NCBI GenBank assembly: GCA_016285355.1
Contig: JAEEQP010000083.1
Location: 1 to 7,698, forward strand
Length of the DNA: 7,698 bases
Reading direction: 5' to 3'
DNA from: Bacteroidales bacterium
Lineage (GTDB): Bacteria > Bacteroidota > Bacteroidia > Bacteroidales > F082
Shown: in pieces, positions 1 to 6,510 of the stretch
Layout: each line of letters starts with the position of its first letter
Numbering within the stretch: position 1 is the stretch's first letter
Made by a program: the position numbers and the translations under genes
Notes under the pieces: generated by a model
The model's input: the letters and a program-made list of their open reading frames with translations, nothing else
Databases searched by the model: none
Told to the model about the DNA's origin: nothing

Positions 1-465
1 ATAGCTGAACGTCACGCAGATGATGGAGATGATGACATACGATATTGTCGGCCAAATGTGAAGCACCTCGATAAAGAGTTTTAGGCCGAAATAGTTGATG
101 AGAAAGTTCACAACAGTAACCATCAAATACCTTACAATCTGTGTTCTGCCTCGTAAGGTCGAGCCGGAGAAACTGATGTGACGTGCCATCCAAAAACCTG
201 TCAAGAAAGTGATGGGAAACCTAAATATAAAGGCTGCGATGTGAGGTGTGAAGGCAATGAAACCGAGGTCAAACACCTGACCATGAAATACAAAGTGGTA
301 TAAAATGTAAAACAGGGTCCAATCTAAAGCCAAGTTCAAGCCACCGCATGCCGCATAACGAAACAATTCAAGGCTCATCACCTTGCGGAAGGGCGGATAG
401 AAGAAGTCGATGACCGTGGTCAAAGTGCGTTCTATCCAGGATTCTATGTTTTTGAGGGCTGACAT
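1..465 (-). CDS. GtrA-like family membrane protein (3' end beyond the window)
   Basis: The minus strand is open from an ATG at 465 to the window edge, giving 155 residues and no stop, so the C-terminus is missing. The protein has a short amphipathic N-terminus (residues 1-30) and then about four hydrophobic segments, at roughly 35-60, 73-95, 110-132 and 138-155. The sequence LFRYAACGGLNLALDW (34-49) at the start of the first membrane segment matches the RY..xGG.N...D pattern of the GtrA-like family (PF04138). By family knowledge, such proteins sit in the inner membrane and are linked to moving or using polyprenyl-phosphate sugars in glycan or O-antigen modification; the substrate here is unknown. 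Families of this type are usually about 120-170 residues, so probably only 10-20 residues are lost. It starts 21 bases after the mevalonate kinase stop, so it could be co-transcribed, although a promoter-like sequence lies in the gap. Confidence 0.8.
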   Translation of the reverse strand, partial: MSALKNIESWIERTLTTVIDFFYPPFRKVMSLELFRYAACGGLNLALDWTLFYILYHFVFHGQVFDLGFIAFTPHIAAFIFRFPITFLTGFWMARHISFSGSTLRGRTQIVRYLMVTVVNFLINYFGLKLFIEVLHIWPTISYVIISIICVTFSY

Positions 466-473
466 TGGGGCTG

Positions 474-507
474 CAAAAATAGAAAATTAGAGCCAAATAA
501 CATCAAA
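474..507 (-). promoter_or_regulatory. Possible Bacteroidota-type promoter before the GtrA-like gene
   Basis: On the minus strand TATTTTTG (481..474) fits the Bacteroidota -7 consensus TAnnTTTG exactly. A TTTG lies upstream at 507..504, 22 bases away, inside the 3' end of the mevalonate kinase gene. That spacing falls within the 17-23 range I recall for Flavobacterium promoters. The -7 box ends only 8 bases before the ATG, so a transcript would be nearly leaderless, which weakens the call. In AT-rich DNA such boxes also occur by chance. Confidence 0.3.
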
Positions 508-1425
508 TCCGCCTCTCATAGATTCCCTCCGCCCCTGCATGCCAACGTTGGAATGACATGGGAGGCTAAGTAATTCATTAACTTTCTCAACATCATCCGT
601 GAAGCCCAACACATAACCGCCACCGCCTGAACCAGAGATTTTTACGCCAAAGTTGAAGTTATAATCGGCAGTAAACAAATCCAAAGTGTTGTCCGTAATC
701 ATCGGTCGAAGGAATTCAAGTTGGCCTTTCGTTAGTTGCTTCAATGACTTGAAAAACAGGTTTGTATCACCTTGAATCATTGTGTCGATGCAAGATTTCA
801 CAAGAGGAGTGTATTCCTTTTGGAAGCGGTTCAAGAATTCTGGATTTTGACGTTGTTTCTTGAAATGGTCAACCAAAGGCTTGGTGTTGCTCTTTATTTT
901 TGTGTCAATCAAGCAGACATGGATGTCCTTTTTCAGAAAATCATCTGAAAGTAATTCCACTCCTTTCGGCGTGATTTTGAATGGCTTGCCCAAATAGCAT
1001 TGCAAAGGGTCAATGCCGGAACTGCTGCCGTGGAAGTAGCTTTCCATTTTGCCGAAAATCTCCTTCAGTTTCAGATAATCATCGATTTTTTTCTTCGCAT
1101 AAGCATCGTAAACAGCCGCCACCAAGGTACCCGAACTGCCCAAGCCATAGCCCGAAGGCACATTGGAATCCAAAAAGAGGTTATAGTATAATTCATGGTT
1201 AAACCTTTGTAAATCAAGGTTATCCTTTATGCCATTCAATGTGGAAAGATACTCTGCGAAACGTTGCAGGCTAGCGTTGGAAGCGGCGGCACCTTGTGCC
1301 AACAAATGTGAGGCAAAACGCCATTGGGCCGAGAATTGCCTCAGCGGCACCATCAGGGCGGTGCTGTCGAAAATCATCGAGTACTCGCCAAAGAGGATGA
1401 CTTTGCTATAGTAACGCTCTTTCAT
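487..1425 (-). CDS. mvk: Mevalonate kinase (GHMP superfamily)
   Basis: This is a cytoplasmic enzyme that transfers phosphate from ATP to mevalonate to give 5-phosphomevalonate. The 312-residue protein has the GHMP motifs in order: KVILFGEYSMI (8-18), which resembles the mevalonate kinase N-terminal KvILfGEHaVv; the ATP-binding loop PSGYGLGSSGTL (90-101); FHGSSSGIDP (131-140), equivalent to HGxPSGxD with Asp139 as the probable catalytic base; and the C-terminal glycine loop KISGSGGGGYVLGF (262-275). The HGSSSGID block separates it from the other two GHMP genes here and supports mevalonate as substrate. I chose the ATG at 1425, which shares one base with the upstream decarboxylase stop (TGATG), a layout typical of translational coupling. 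A GTG one codon earlier (1428) is possible but less likely. Length is normal for bacterial mevalonate kinases. It is the last mevalonate gene of the operon. Confidence 0.9.
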   Translation of the reverse strand: MKERYYSKVILFGEYSMIFDSTALMVPLRQFSAQWRFASHLLAQGAAASNASLQRFAEYLSTLNGIKDNLDLQRFNHELYYNLFLDSNVPSGYGLGSSGTLVAAVYDAYAKKKIDDYLKLKEIFGKMESYFHGSSSGIDPLQCYLGKPFKITPKGVELLSDDFLKKDIHVCLIDTKIKSNTKPLVDHFKKQRQNPEFLNRFQKEYTPLVKSCIDTMIQGDTNLFFKSLKQLTKGQLEFLRPMITDNTLDLFTADYNFNFGVKISGSGGGGYVLGFTDDVEKVNELLSLPCHSNVGMQGRRESMRGGFDVIWL

Positions 1426-2519
1426 CACATCAATAATTTTGGCCAGTCGCCCACATGGTCAGCAATCCAACGGCCTTGGTTACAATATGTTACCAACTCA
1501 CTTTTGATGAATTTTTCCACTTTTTTAGCCTCACTCTCTGGATAAAGCAGATGCACATTGGGACCGGCATCCAAAGTGAAACATAATGGAATATGAGTCT
1601 CGTTTCTAAAGTTCCGAACCTCTTCGATGATATGCAATGTATTGGGTTTCATCAAGATAAAAGACGGATTGGAGCACATCATCAAGGCGTGAAGTTGAAG
1701 GGCTTCTGACTCGGTGATATTAATAAAGGTGTCCAAATCACCTGATTTCAAGGCGGTCAGTAAGTTTTTGATATTCTCGTTGGCTTTTGCATAACGCGCA
1801 GGGGCGTAGGGATTACCATTCATCAGGCCATGTCCTGCGCGACTGGAAACGGATTTTTTCTCGCCGCTGACAATCAGGATGCTATCGCGAAAGGTTTTAA
1901 AGACGGGATGAATGTCTTTTTCTAACGAAACGGCATATTCATCAGAACTGCCATTGTAAGCTTCTGTTACCCCCCAAAGTGCCATTTTGGGATACACTGA
2001 GCGACAGGCACTTCCCGAGGCCAAACGAGAGAAATAGGAGGCTTTTTGTGGAACAACAGAGAAAATTCCAGCACGTTGACGTTCAATTCTAGCGAGCCAA
2101 TATTCTATGTCGAGCAAGCACATCACAAAAGCACTCATTGATGAAGCCGAAGAAGCGATACCCGAAGAGTGCGGGAAGGTGTTGCAGCTCTCGACCTTCA
2201 GATTCAACTGGTTGATAAACGGGAAAAACACTTGATAATCAAGCAGAAACTTTTCAATTTTTGCACCGAAAGCAGGATTTTCCTTGCCTTCAAAAAAGAA
2301 TTGGAACCCAAAATGTTCAGCTTTCTCGTATTGCACAAAAGTTTCAGTACAACACTCCGACAAAGTGAAACTAATTGACGGATTTTGAGGGAGTTGTTTT
2401 CCGTGTTTGCCCCAATATTTCACCAAGGCGATGTTCGACGGACTCTGCCAGCCCACTTTACCCTGAAAGTCGTTGGGTACTTCGCCTTGAAAGGCCTCAT
2501 TCAACCATTTGTTTTGCAT
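1425..2519 (-). CDS. mvaD: Diphosphomevalonate (mevalonate-5-diphosphate) decarboxylase
   Basis: The enzyme uses ATP to decarboxylate 5-diphosphomevalonate to isopentenyl diphosphate, the final step of the classical mevalonate pathway, in the cytoplasm. The 364-residue protein carries the family hallmarks: SPSNIALVKYWGK (26-38), the ATP loop PHSSGIASSASSMSA (116-130), ASGSACRSV (167-175), and LDAGPNVHLLY (316-326), with Asp317 the expected catalytic aspartate. Together these are specific to the decarboxylase rather than to kinases of the same fold. I start it at the ATG at 2519 (MQNKWLNEAF). The frame is open upstream to a TTG at 2582, but that start would overlap the previous gene and add 21 residues (MAIKRWFCKEILYF and so on) with no family resemblance. 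The gap to the upstream kinase stop is 37 bases, the widest inside the mevalonate cluster. The stop overlaps the mevalonate kinase start. Confidence 0.93.
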   Translation of the reverse strand: MQNKWLNEAFQGEVPNDFQGKVGWQSPSNIALVKYWGKHGKQLPQNPSISFTLSECCTETFVQYEKAEHFGFQFFFEGKENPAFGAKIEKFLLDYQVFFPFINQLNLKVESCNTFPHSSGIASSASSMSAFVMCLLDIEYWLARIERQRAGIFSVVPQKASYFSRLASGSACRSVYPKMALWGVTEAYNGSSDEYAVSLEKDIHPVFKTFRDSILIVSGEKKSVSSRAGHGLMNGNPYAPARYAKANENIKNLLTALKSGDLDTFINITESEALQLHALMMCSNPSFILMKPNTLHIIEEVRNFRNETHIPLCFTLDAGPNVHLLYPESEAKKVEKFIKSELVTYCNQGRWIADHVGDWPKLLM

Positions 2520-2556
2520 TTCTGATGTTTTTATGCCGCGAAAATACAAAATCTCT

Positions 2557-3537
2557 TTACAAAACCATCTCTTTATAGCCAAAAACTACTTCCAAACCTT
2601 TTCCCTTGAAGTATTCTTCCACCTGATTTTCAGGCCATTCCGTTACGGCCAAAATGAAATCTCCGCCCCAGGCACCTAAGGATTTCAATACTCCTTCGAA
2701 GTCAGGGAAATGTTTTTGAACAGGTTCTTGCCCAATGCAGCGGGCGATAATCCGCTCATGGCACTGCATAAGTAACGCAAACTCGTCCAAACTCTCGCAT
2801 TTCGGCACGGCACGACTGGTTTCTGAAACGGCTTCTATATCTTTTTGTAAATCAACAGGATTTGCTTTTGCCAAAAAGGTCTTGATTTCTTTGGACGAGC
2901 TTTGCTTTTGACCTTGGTAAATGAAAAATAAATGCTCGGCAAAAGGTGGTTGGAAATCAATAGGTTTGACCATAGGTGTCGGCGTTTCGACGGGCTCAAC
3001 GACCTTTGCTTTTTGAGGTCCCTGAGCTTGTCGAAGGGCCGACTCTGAATTAACAAGTTGATAATAAATCGGTTGTTCCGCTGTAGCGCAAGCGATGTCA
3101 TAACCTGAGCCGCCGAAAGTCAATTTCAATAGCTGGTAGGGATTCACATTCGCCCATCGTGCAAGGTTGGCAATCAAAGTGGAGCTGCTGCCTAAACCCC
3201 AATTCGGGTCGAAATCCAAATGGGTCTCAAAATGAAGACCATCATTAAACGCAACAGGATTCAATTGTTTTACAGCCTTCAGGATTTGAACCAGTTTTTC
3301 TGCCTTGGGTAGGTCATCGCAATTGATGATTTCGAGGGTTTCAGGATTGATGATCACGAAAAACCATTTCCCTTCGGGCTGCCAAGCTTCCCAATGAATT
3401 TGGTTATTGTTAGTTTCAAGTTGCACTACTTCAAGGCTTTGACCTAATTTCAATGGCACTGCCAAGGCCAACGCCCCTTTCAGGACGAGGTATTCGCCTG
3501 TCAGTAGGAATTTGCCATGAGAATAGTAATGGCTCAT
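2557..3537 (-). CDS. GYDIA-family GHMP kinase, probable phosphomevalonate kinase
   Basis: This 326-residue GHMP kinase has HGKFLLTGEYLVLKGA (7-22), the ATP loop NWGLGSSSTLIANLA (112-126), SGYDIACA (144-151) with Asp147 in the catalytic position, and a motif-3-like segment KSLGAWGGDFILA (285-297). The GYDIA signature defines a kinase family I know from Bacteroidota mevalonate clusters. With mevalonate kinase and the decarboxylase both present alongside, the unfilled step is 5-phosphomevalonate to 5-diphosphomevalonate, so I infer phosphomevalonate kinase activity. It is not a close match to the classical bacterial MvaK2, so no symbol is given. The start overlaps the HMG-CoA reductase stop by four bases (ATGA), which suggests coupled translation. 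Oddity: residues 166-186 (including LRQAQGPQ and VVEPVETP) are encoded by an inverted-repeat element that keeps the frame and sits in a probable loop between the catalytic-Asp block and the conserved EHLFFIYQGQKQ segment. Confidence 0.85.
   Translation of the reverse strand: MSHYYSHGKFLLTGEYLVLKGALALAVPLKLGQSLEVVQLETNNNQIHWEAWQPEGKWFFVIINPETLEIINCDDLPKAEKLVQILKAVKQLNPVAFNDGLHFETHLDFDPNWGLGSSSTLIANLARWANVNPYQLLKLTFGGSGYDIACATAEQPIYYQLVNSESALRQAQGPQKAKVVEPVETPTPMVKPIDFQPPFAEHLFFIYQGQKQSSSKEIKTFLAKANPVDLQKDIEAVSETSRAVPKCESLDEFALLMQCHERIIARCIGQEPVQKHFPDFEGVLKSLGAWGGDFILAVTEWPENQVEEYFKGKGLEVVFGYKEMVL
2981..3040. repeat. 60-bp inverted-repeat (REP/MITE-like) element inserted in frame in the GYDIA kinase gene
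   Basis: A 24-base left arm (2981..3004) and a 24-base right arm (3017..3040) are inverted copies that match at 18 of 24 positions around a 12-base spacer. The core is TTCGACAAGCTCA in the right arm, read as its reverse complement, against TTCGACGGGCTCA in the left. The mismatches fall as three pairs. The total is 60 bases, exactly 20 codons, and the host reading frame stays open. The translated product contains LRQAQGP and VVEPVETP. From general knowledge, CTTCGACAAGCTCAGGG-type sequence is a widespread dispersed palindromic repeat in Bacteroidota and other bacteria, and these two peptides are its usual translations; I could not check copy number here. Confidence 0.8.
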
Positions 3538-4859
3538 TTTTTCAAGGAGTCTAAGAATTGTTCCACCCCAGCATAAGACACGGTCTTGTCCTTAAAGTAT
3601 TCCCTCGCCTTTTTCTTGTCCTCGTCGCTGGCATTCAACTGGTTGAGGATGTTGTTTAAATGCATCTTCATGTGGCCGGCTTGGATGCCTTTGGTGGTCA
3701 AGGAGCGCACGGCGGAGAAGTTGTTGGCCAAACCCATGGTGGCGGCAATCGTCATCAGCTCAGGAGCGGTGGGATTGCCTAAAAGTTCAAGCGTTTTCTT
3801 AGCCAATGGGTGCAAACTGGTCAAGCCACCCACGGTGCCTAAGGCCATCGGTACCTCCAATTCGAAGTGGAAAATGCCGTTTTCAAGGGTAACCGATGAA
3901 AGGCTTTCATAATGCCCGTTGCGTGAGGCGAAAGTGTGTCCTGCTGCTTCCACTGCGCGGAAATCGTTGCCCGTAGCGATGACTACCGCATCAATGCCGT
4001 TGTAGATGCCTTTGTTGTGCGTCGTGGCGCGGTCGGTATCGATGTGGGCGATGTCGACGGCTTTTTTGAATTTTTTGGCGTATTCGGCACCTGAAAGATG
4101 CTCATCGATGCCGTCCAATTGCTCTACAGGACATTCCACCCAGACCTTCACGCGACAGTCAGGCGTGTTGTTTGACAGGATGGTCATGATGATTTCCACC
4201 TTTCGGAGCTCTTCGGGCAGGTCTTTTTGCTCGGCGAAGAAGTCTTGCAAACTATGGCCAAACTGCTCTAAGACGGAGTTGATAAAGTTGGCACCCATCG
4301 CATCACCTGTGGCAAACTCCACGCGAATCTGGTAATAATCAGGGATTTGTGTGCTGTAGTCGATGAGCTGCATTCTGAGGATGCCACCGCTGCGTTTGCG
4401 CATCTTTTCGGTCATGGCATCGGTGTCAGCCATCAAGCGTTCCTCGATTTTCGGGAACATCGCAAAGAGTTTTTCCTTGTCGCCGCTCCAGCCGAAATGC
4501 ACCTGTCCGACCTTGCGCACATCGATGACTTCGGCATGGAAACCGCCCCGCTCACCCCAGAACTTGGCCGCTGCCGAAGCTGCCGCCACGACCGAACTTT
4601 CCTCGATGACCATAGGCACAATGTAGTCCTTGCCATTGATGGTCACGTTGGGCGAGATGCCGTAAGGGATAAAGAAATTGGTGATGGTATTCTCGCTGAA
4701 CTCGTCAAAAAGCTGCTGCTGTTTCGAGTCGGAGTGCCAGTAGCTTTTCAGAAGGCTGACGACCTCGCCGGGGTTCTCGAAGTAGTTGGCAATCAGCTTC
4801 AACTTCTCCTCCTTAAGAAGTTTTGAAAAGCCTTTTTTTATGCGTTCGCGAGTAGCCAT
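3534..4859 (-). CDS. mvaA: Hydroxymethylglutaryl-CoA reductase, class II (bacterial type)
   Basis: The enzyme reduces HMG-CoA to mevalonate with two NAD(P)H, the committed step of the mevalonate pathway; it is soluble, with no membrane segment visible. The 441-residue protein is the usual length for bacterial class II enzymes. Visible motifs are VPMVIEESSVVAAAS (81-95) with the catalytic glutamate (86 or 87), ATGDAMGANFIN (183-194) with Asp186, THNKGIYNG (280-288) with catalytic Lys283, GTVGGLTSLHP (341-351), and AGHMKMHL (394-401) with catalytic His396. All the active-site residues expected for the family are therefore present. I cannot decide NADH versus NADPH preference from sequence alone. 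The ATG at 4859 begins MATRERIKKGFSKL, the expected N-terminus. It lies only 6 bases after the DUF4468 gene stop and its own stop overlaps the GYDIA kinase start, so it opens the mevalonate block. Its G+C content appears higher than that of the genes downstream. Confidence 0.95.
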   Translation of the reverse strand: MATRERIKKGFSKLLKEEKLKLIANYFENPGEVVSLLKSYWHSDSKQQQLFDEFSENTITNFFIPYGISPNVTINGKDYIVPMVIEESSVVAAASAAAKFWGERGGFHAEVIDVRKVGQVHFGWSGDKEKLFAMFPKIEERLMADTDAMTEKMRKRSGGILRMQLIDYSTQIPDYYQIRVEFATGDAMGANFINSVLEQFGHSLQDFFAEQKDLPEELRKVEIIMTILSNNTPDCRVKVWVECPVEQLDGIDEHLSGAEYAKKFKKAVDIAHIDTDRATTHNKGIYNGIDAVVIATGNDFRAVEAAGHTFASRNGHYESLSSVTLENGIFHFELEVPMALGTVGGLTSLHPLAKKTLELLGNPTAPELMTIAATMGLANNFSAVRSLTTKGIQAGHMKMHLNNILNQLNASDEDKKKAREYFKDKTVSYAGVEQFLDSLKK

Positions 4860-4865
4860 CTCAGT

Positions 4866-5402
4866 TTACCATTCTTCTTCTTCAATCACTTTTTCGGGGA
4901 CAAGGCTCTCCTCGAACTTTTGGCCCCAGTCTTCAGCAAAAGCTGCAATTTGGTTCAGATAATTATCCCAAATGGGTTGATACAAAGGATCTTCCTTGTT
5001 CATCCATTCCTCGCAAGGATGGTTCGATTGTGTTTTCTGCATGAAGTCGGTGAGGGTGTAGCGCACACGGCCTTCGCGCACTTCGATGGTGAAATAATAG
5101 GTAATCCAAGGCCATTTCGACTTCACTGCATCGCCGTTGTCCAATTGGAACTGGTGCTTACCCTTCATCGTGCGTCCGTCGTTTTGTTGCAGGATGGTCG
5201 AAGGACTCTTGTAATAGGTGTTCATAAACTGACTGTAGATGCGGTTAAACACCTCATCCTGAGTGCCTACCGTGTTGATAACCTTGCGGAAACAAATCTT
5301 TTCCGTCTTTGGGTCGATGGGCAATTTGGATTGGTCTTCGGATTGGGCAAAAGTTAAAGTCGCGAACAAGACGGCGACGAATAACAAAGCTACTTTTTTC
5401 AT
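4866..5402 (-). CDS. Exported DUF4468-like protein
   Basis: The 178-residue protein opens with a clear Sec signal peptide, MKKVALLFVAVLFATLTFAQ (1-20), and probable cleavage near FAQ-SEDQ, so it should be periplasmic or surface-exposed. The mature part resembles the DUF4468 family (TBP-like fold), common in Bacteroidota: an EVFNRIYSQFMNTYY helix, then GRTMKGKHQF, a strand-rich YYFTIEVREGRVRYTLTDF stretch, and an acidic tail (VIEEEEW). Family function is unknown. I start at the ATG at 5402 because the signal peptide begins there. The frame continues upstream to 5474, but that would place 24 residues without family resemblance ahead of a perfect signal sequence. It ends 6 bases before HMG-CoA reductase, so it is probably the first gene of that transcript although it has no obvious metabolic link to the pathway. 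An exact TAnnTTTG box lies just upstream. Confidence 0.82.
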   Translation of the reverse strand: MKKVALLFVAVLFATLTFAQSEDQSKLPIDPKTEKICFRKVINTVGTQDEVFNRIYSQFMNTYYKSPSTILQQNDGRTMKGKHQFQLDNGDAVKSKWPWITYYFTIEVREGRVRYTLTDFMQKTQSNHPCEEWMNKEDPLYQPIWDNYLNQIAAFAEDWGQKFEESLVPEKVIEEEEW

Positions 5403-5420
5403 TTTAATTAAATTTGGTGA

Positions 5421-5428
5421 CAAAATTA
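5421..5428 (-). promoter_or_regulatory. Possible -7 promoter box before the DUF4468 / mevalonate operon
   Basis: On the minus strand TAATTTTG matches the Bacteroidota TAnnTTTG box and ends 18 bases before the DUF4468 start codon. The nearest upstream TTG (5455..5453) is 24 bases away, just outside the usual range, and lies in a small perfect hairpin, GTTGC-6-GCAAC (5441..5456). If real, this would drive the DUF4468 and mevalonate genes from the 87-base gap after the lipoprotein gene, the only sizeable untranslated space upstream of the pathway. Confidence 0.35.
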
Positions 5429-5489
5429 GTAATAATTCATGTTGCTTCAGCGCAACGGAGGCGAAAAATAGCAAATATCAGACCAAAAA

Positions 5490-6335
5490 TCAGAATGGGA
5501 TGAGTTGCGAGTCGTCGGAACAGTCGATGTCAATCTGCGGATGGCCTTTATAATACAAGGTAGAGCCCGAAAGAAGGAATCCGCTTAAGGTCTCCGTAAC
5601 ATTGACGGTGGCCTCCGACGCGCCATCCAAATAAACGTTCATATCTTTTACCTCGGCTTGAACCATATTAATGGTGCCTGCATCCTTAACCTCAATGGTT
5701 GCTGAGGGCATCGAGCCGCCGAAAACGATAAGCTGCGAGGAAATGCCTACACCTGTGGTGAATGATTGCTCGACATTGAAATAACCCTTGCAGGAAGACC
5801 CTTTGTGTGCGTAGACCGTACAATTTGTTCCATTAAAGTTTACACCATAAATTTGCGAACCGTCGGTTAAATTGATGCCACACAATTGGGAAGTGACCTC
5901 GAAACCATTGCAAACAGAGGCGTTGCGCAAGTCAATATCCATAGTGTCTTCCAGTTCGAAAGGCCCTTCCATGGTGATGACGGAGGCGTTGTCGGCCATG
6001 ATGTACAGAGCTTCCTTCTGCGAGATGTGTACTGTAGCTCTGAAAACCGAACCGGATAGTGTGTTAATCTTGCTATTGAAGCCGATGATTAACCACTCAT
6101 TTTCCTCACGCACAGAAATATAGTTTTCCAAATAGGCAGAATACTCCAGCTCCACGAAGGACTTCAAACTGTCGTAAACGAAGGTGACTTCCCAACCGTT
6201 ATTGACATTAATGTGATGAATGTCGGCATTTTCAAATACAGTTTTCTGCATCAAGGTCATGTTGGCCTCTTTCTTGCAGGAAGTGAAGCAACAGATTGCC
6301 GCACAAAGGATTAAAATGGTTTTCAATGTTTTCAT
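5490..6335 (-). CDS. GIN-domain (DUF2807) lipoprotein
   Basis: The 281-residue protein starts with a lipoprotein signal, MKTLKTILILCAAICCFTSC, with Cys20 the predicted lipidated residue, followed by KKEAN. It is therefore an envelope lipoprotein. The rest, about 30-275, looks like the GIN domain (DUF2807, 'putative auto-transporter adhesin head'): an opening strand pattern HHINVNNGWEVTFVYDS, then YLENYISVREENEWLIIGF, repeated short beta-strand units such as LRNASVCNGF and LTDGSQIYGV, and a typical ending with LDGASEATVNVTETL, LSGSTLYYKGHP and DCSDDSQLIPF. Such domains form a right-handed beta-solenoid; their biological role is not settled, and 'adhesin' is only a family label. The start is fixed by the signal peptide. 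It stands 87 bases before the DUF4468 gene, and a hairpin repeat lies immediately upstream, ending 13 bases before its ATG, so any promoter must be inside or beyond that repeat. Confidence 0.85.
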   Translation of the reverse strand: MKTLKTILILCAAICCFTSCKKEANMTLMQKTVFENADIHHINVNNGWEVTFVYDSLKSFVELEYSAYLENYISVREENEWLIIGFNSKINTLSGSVFRATVHISQKEALYIMADNASVITMEGPFELEDTMDIDLRNASVCNGFEVTSQLCGINLTDGSQIYGVNFNGTNCTVYAHKGSSCKGYFNVEQSFTTGVGISSQLIVFGGSMPSATIEVKDAGTINMVQAEVKDMNVYLDGASEATVNVTETLSGFLLSGSTLYYKGHPQIDIDCSDDSQLIPF

Positions 6336-6348
6336 AGTTTCTATTTTC

Positions 6349-6483
6349 TCACAAAACCTGCAAAACTAACAAAACTAAGTTGTAATTGTGGAAAGCACGC
6401 CAACCGGCTGCTTTCCGGCAGCGACCGGTTGGGACGCCGACAACTCCACAAACAAAGTTTTGAGGGTTTTGAAAGTTTTGTGA
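6349..6483. repeat. Hairpin repeat element, copy 1 (MITE-like), between rlmH and the lipoprotein gene
   Basis: This 135-bp element begins TCACAAAAC and ends GTTTTGTGA. The left end has three exact CAAAAC words starting at 6352, 6361 and 6370, and the right end has three GTTTTG words starting at 6457, 6466 and 6475, all at a 9-base period. Inside, TTGTGGA (6386..6392) pairs with TCCACAA (6445..6451), and CCAACCGG pairs with CCGGTTGG (about 6400..6432), so the whole unit can fold as one long imperfect hairpin. A 38-base core (6388..6425) matches copy 2 at 34 positions in the same orientation. There is no coding sequence, and I saw no clear target-site duplication. The element occupies most of the 175-base gap between rlmH and the lipoprotein gene. 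Confidence 0.85.
6361..6377 (-). promoter_or_regulatory. Promoter-like boxes inside the left end of repeat copy 1
   Basis: Read on the minus strand, two of the repeat's GTTTTG words are preceded by TA, giving TAGTTTTG twice (6377..6370 and 6368..6361). Both match the TAnnTTTG box. The nearer one ends 25 bases before the lipoprotein ATG, a sensible distance for a leader. No convincing -33 TTTG was found at 17-23 bases upstream, so this is tentative. Confidence 0.25.
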
Positions 6484-6510
6484 TTAATTAACGACATTGT
6501 TGCTGAATTA

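Noticed and set aside
1425..1428. GTG at 1428 as the mevalonate kinase start
   Set aside because: It adds only one residue before an ATG that overlaps the decarboxylase stop; the ATG is preferred, though the GTG cannot be excluded.
2520..2560. Promoter-like TTTTG...TATTTTCG in the gap before the decarboxylase gene
   Set aside because: The -7 box is imperfect (TTCG in place of TTTG) and the candidate -33 is only 13 bases away, too close.
2520..2582. N-terminal extension of the decarboxylase to a TTG at 2582
   Set aside because: It would overlap the upstream kinase by 26 bases, uses a rare start and adds residues unlike the family; the ATG at 2519 fits well.
4347..4826. A long plus-strand open frame (159 codons) opposite HMG-CoA reductase, and similar ones at 4006..4335 and 3586..3912
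   Set aside because: They lie antisense to a reductase with all catalytic motifs intact, show no family resemblance, and are expected shadows of a GC-richer coding strand.
5441..5456. Small hairpin GTTGC-6-GCAAC as a terminator after the lipoprotein gene
   Set aside because: The stem is only 5 bp and no T-run follows it on the minus strand; it is more likely chance or part of an upstream promoter region.
5403..5474. Upstream extension of the DUF4468 protein to 5474
   Set aside because: It would bury a perfect signal peptide behind 24 unrelated residues and cover the likely promoter.
6349..6483. Copy 1 of the hairpin repeat as a simple intrinsic terminator for rlmH
   Set aside because: The strong stem is not followed by a T-tract, and a homologous copy lies upstream of rlmH, so a repeat element explains it better.
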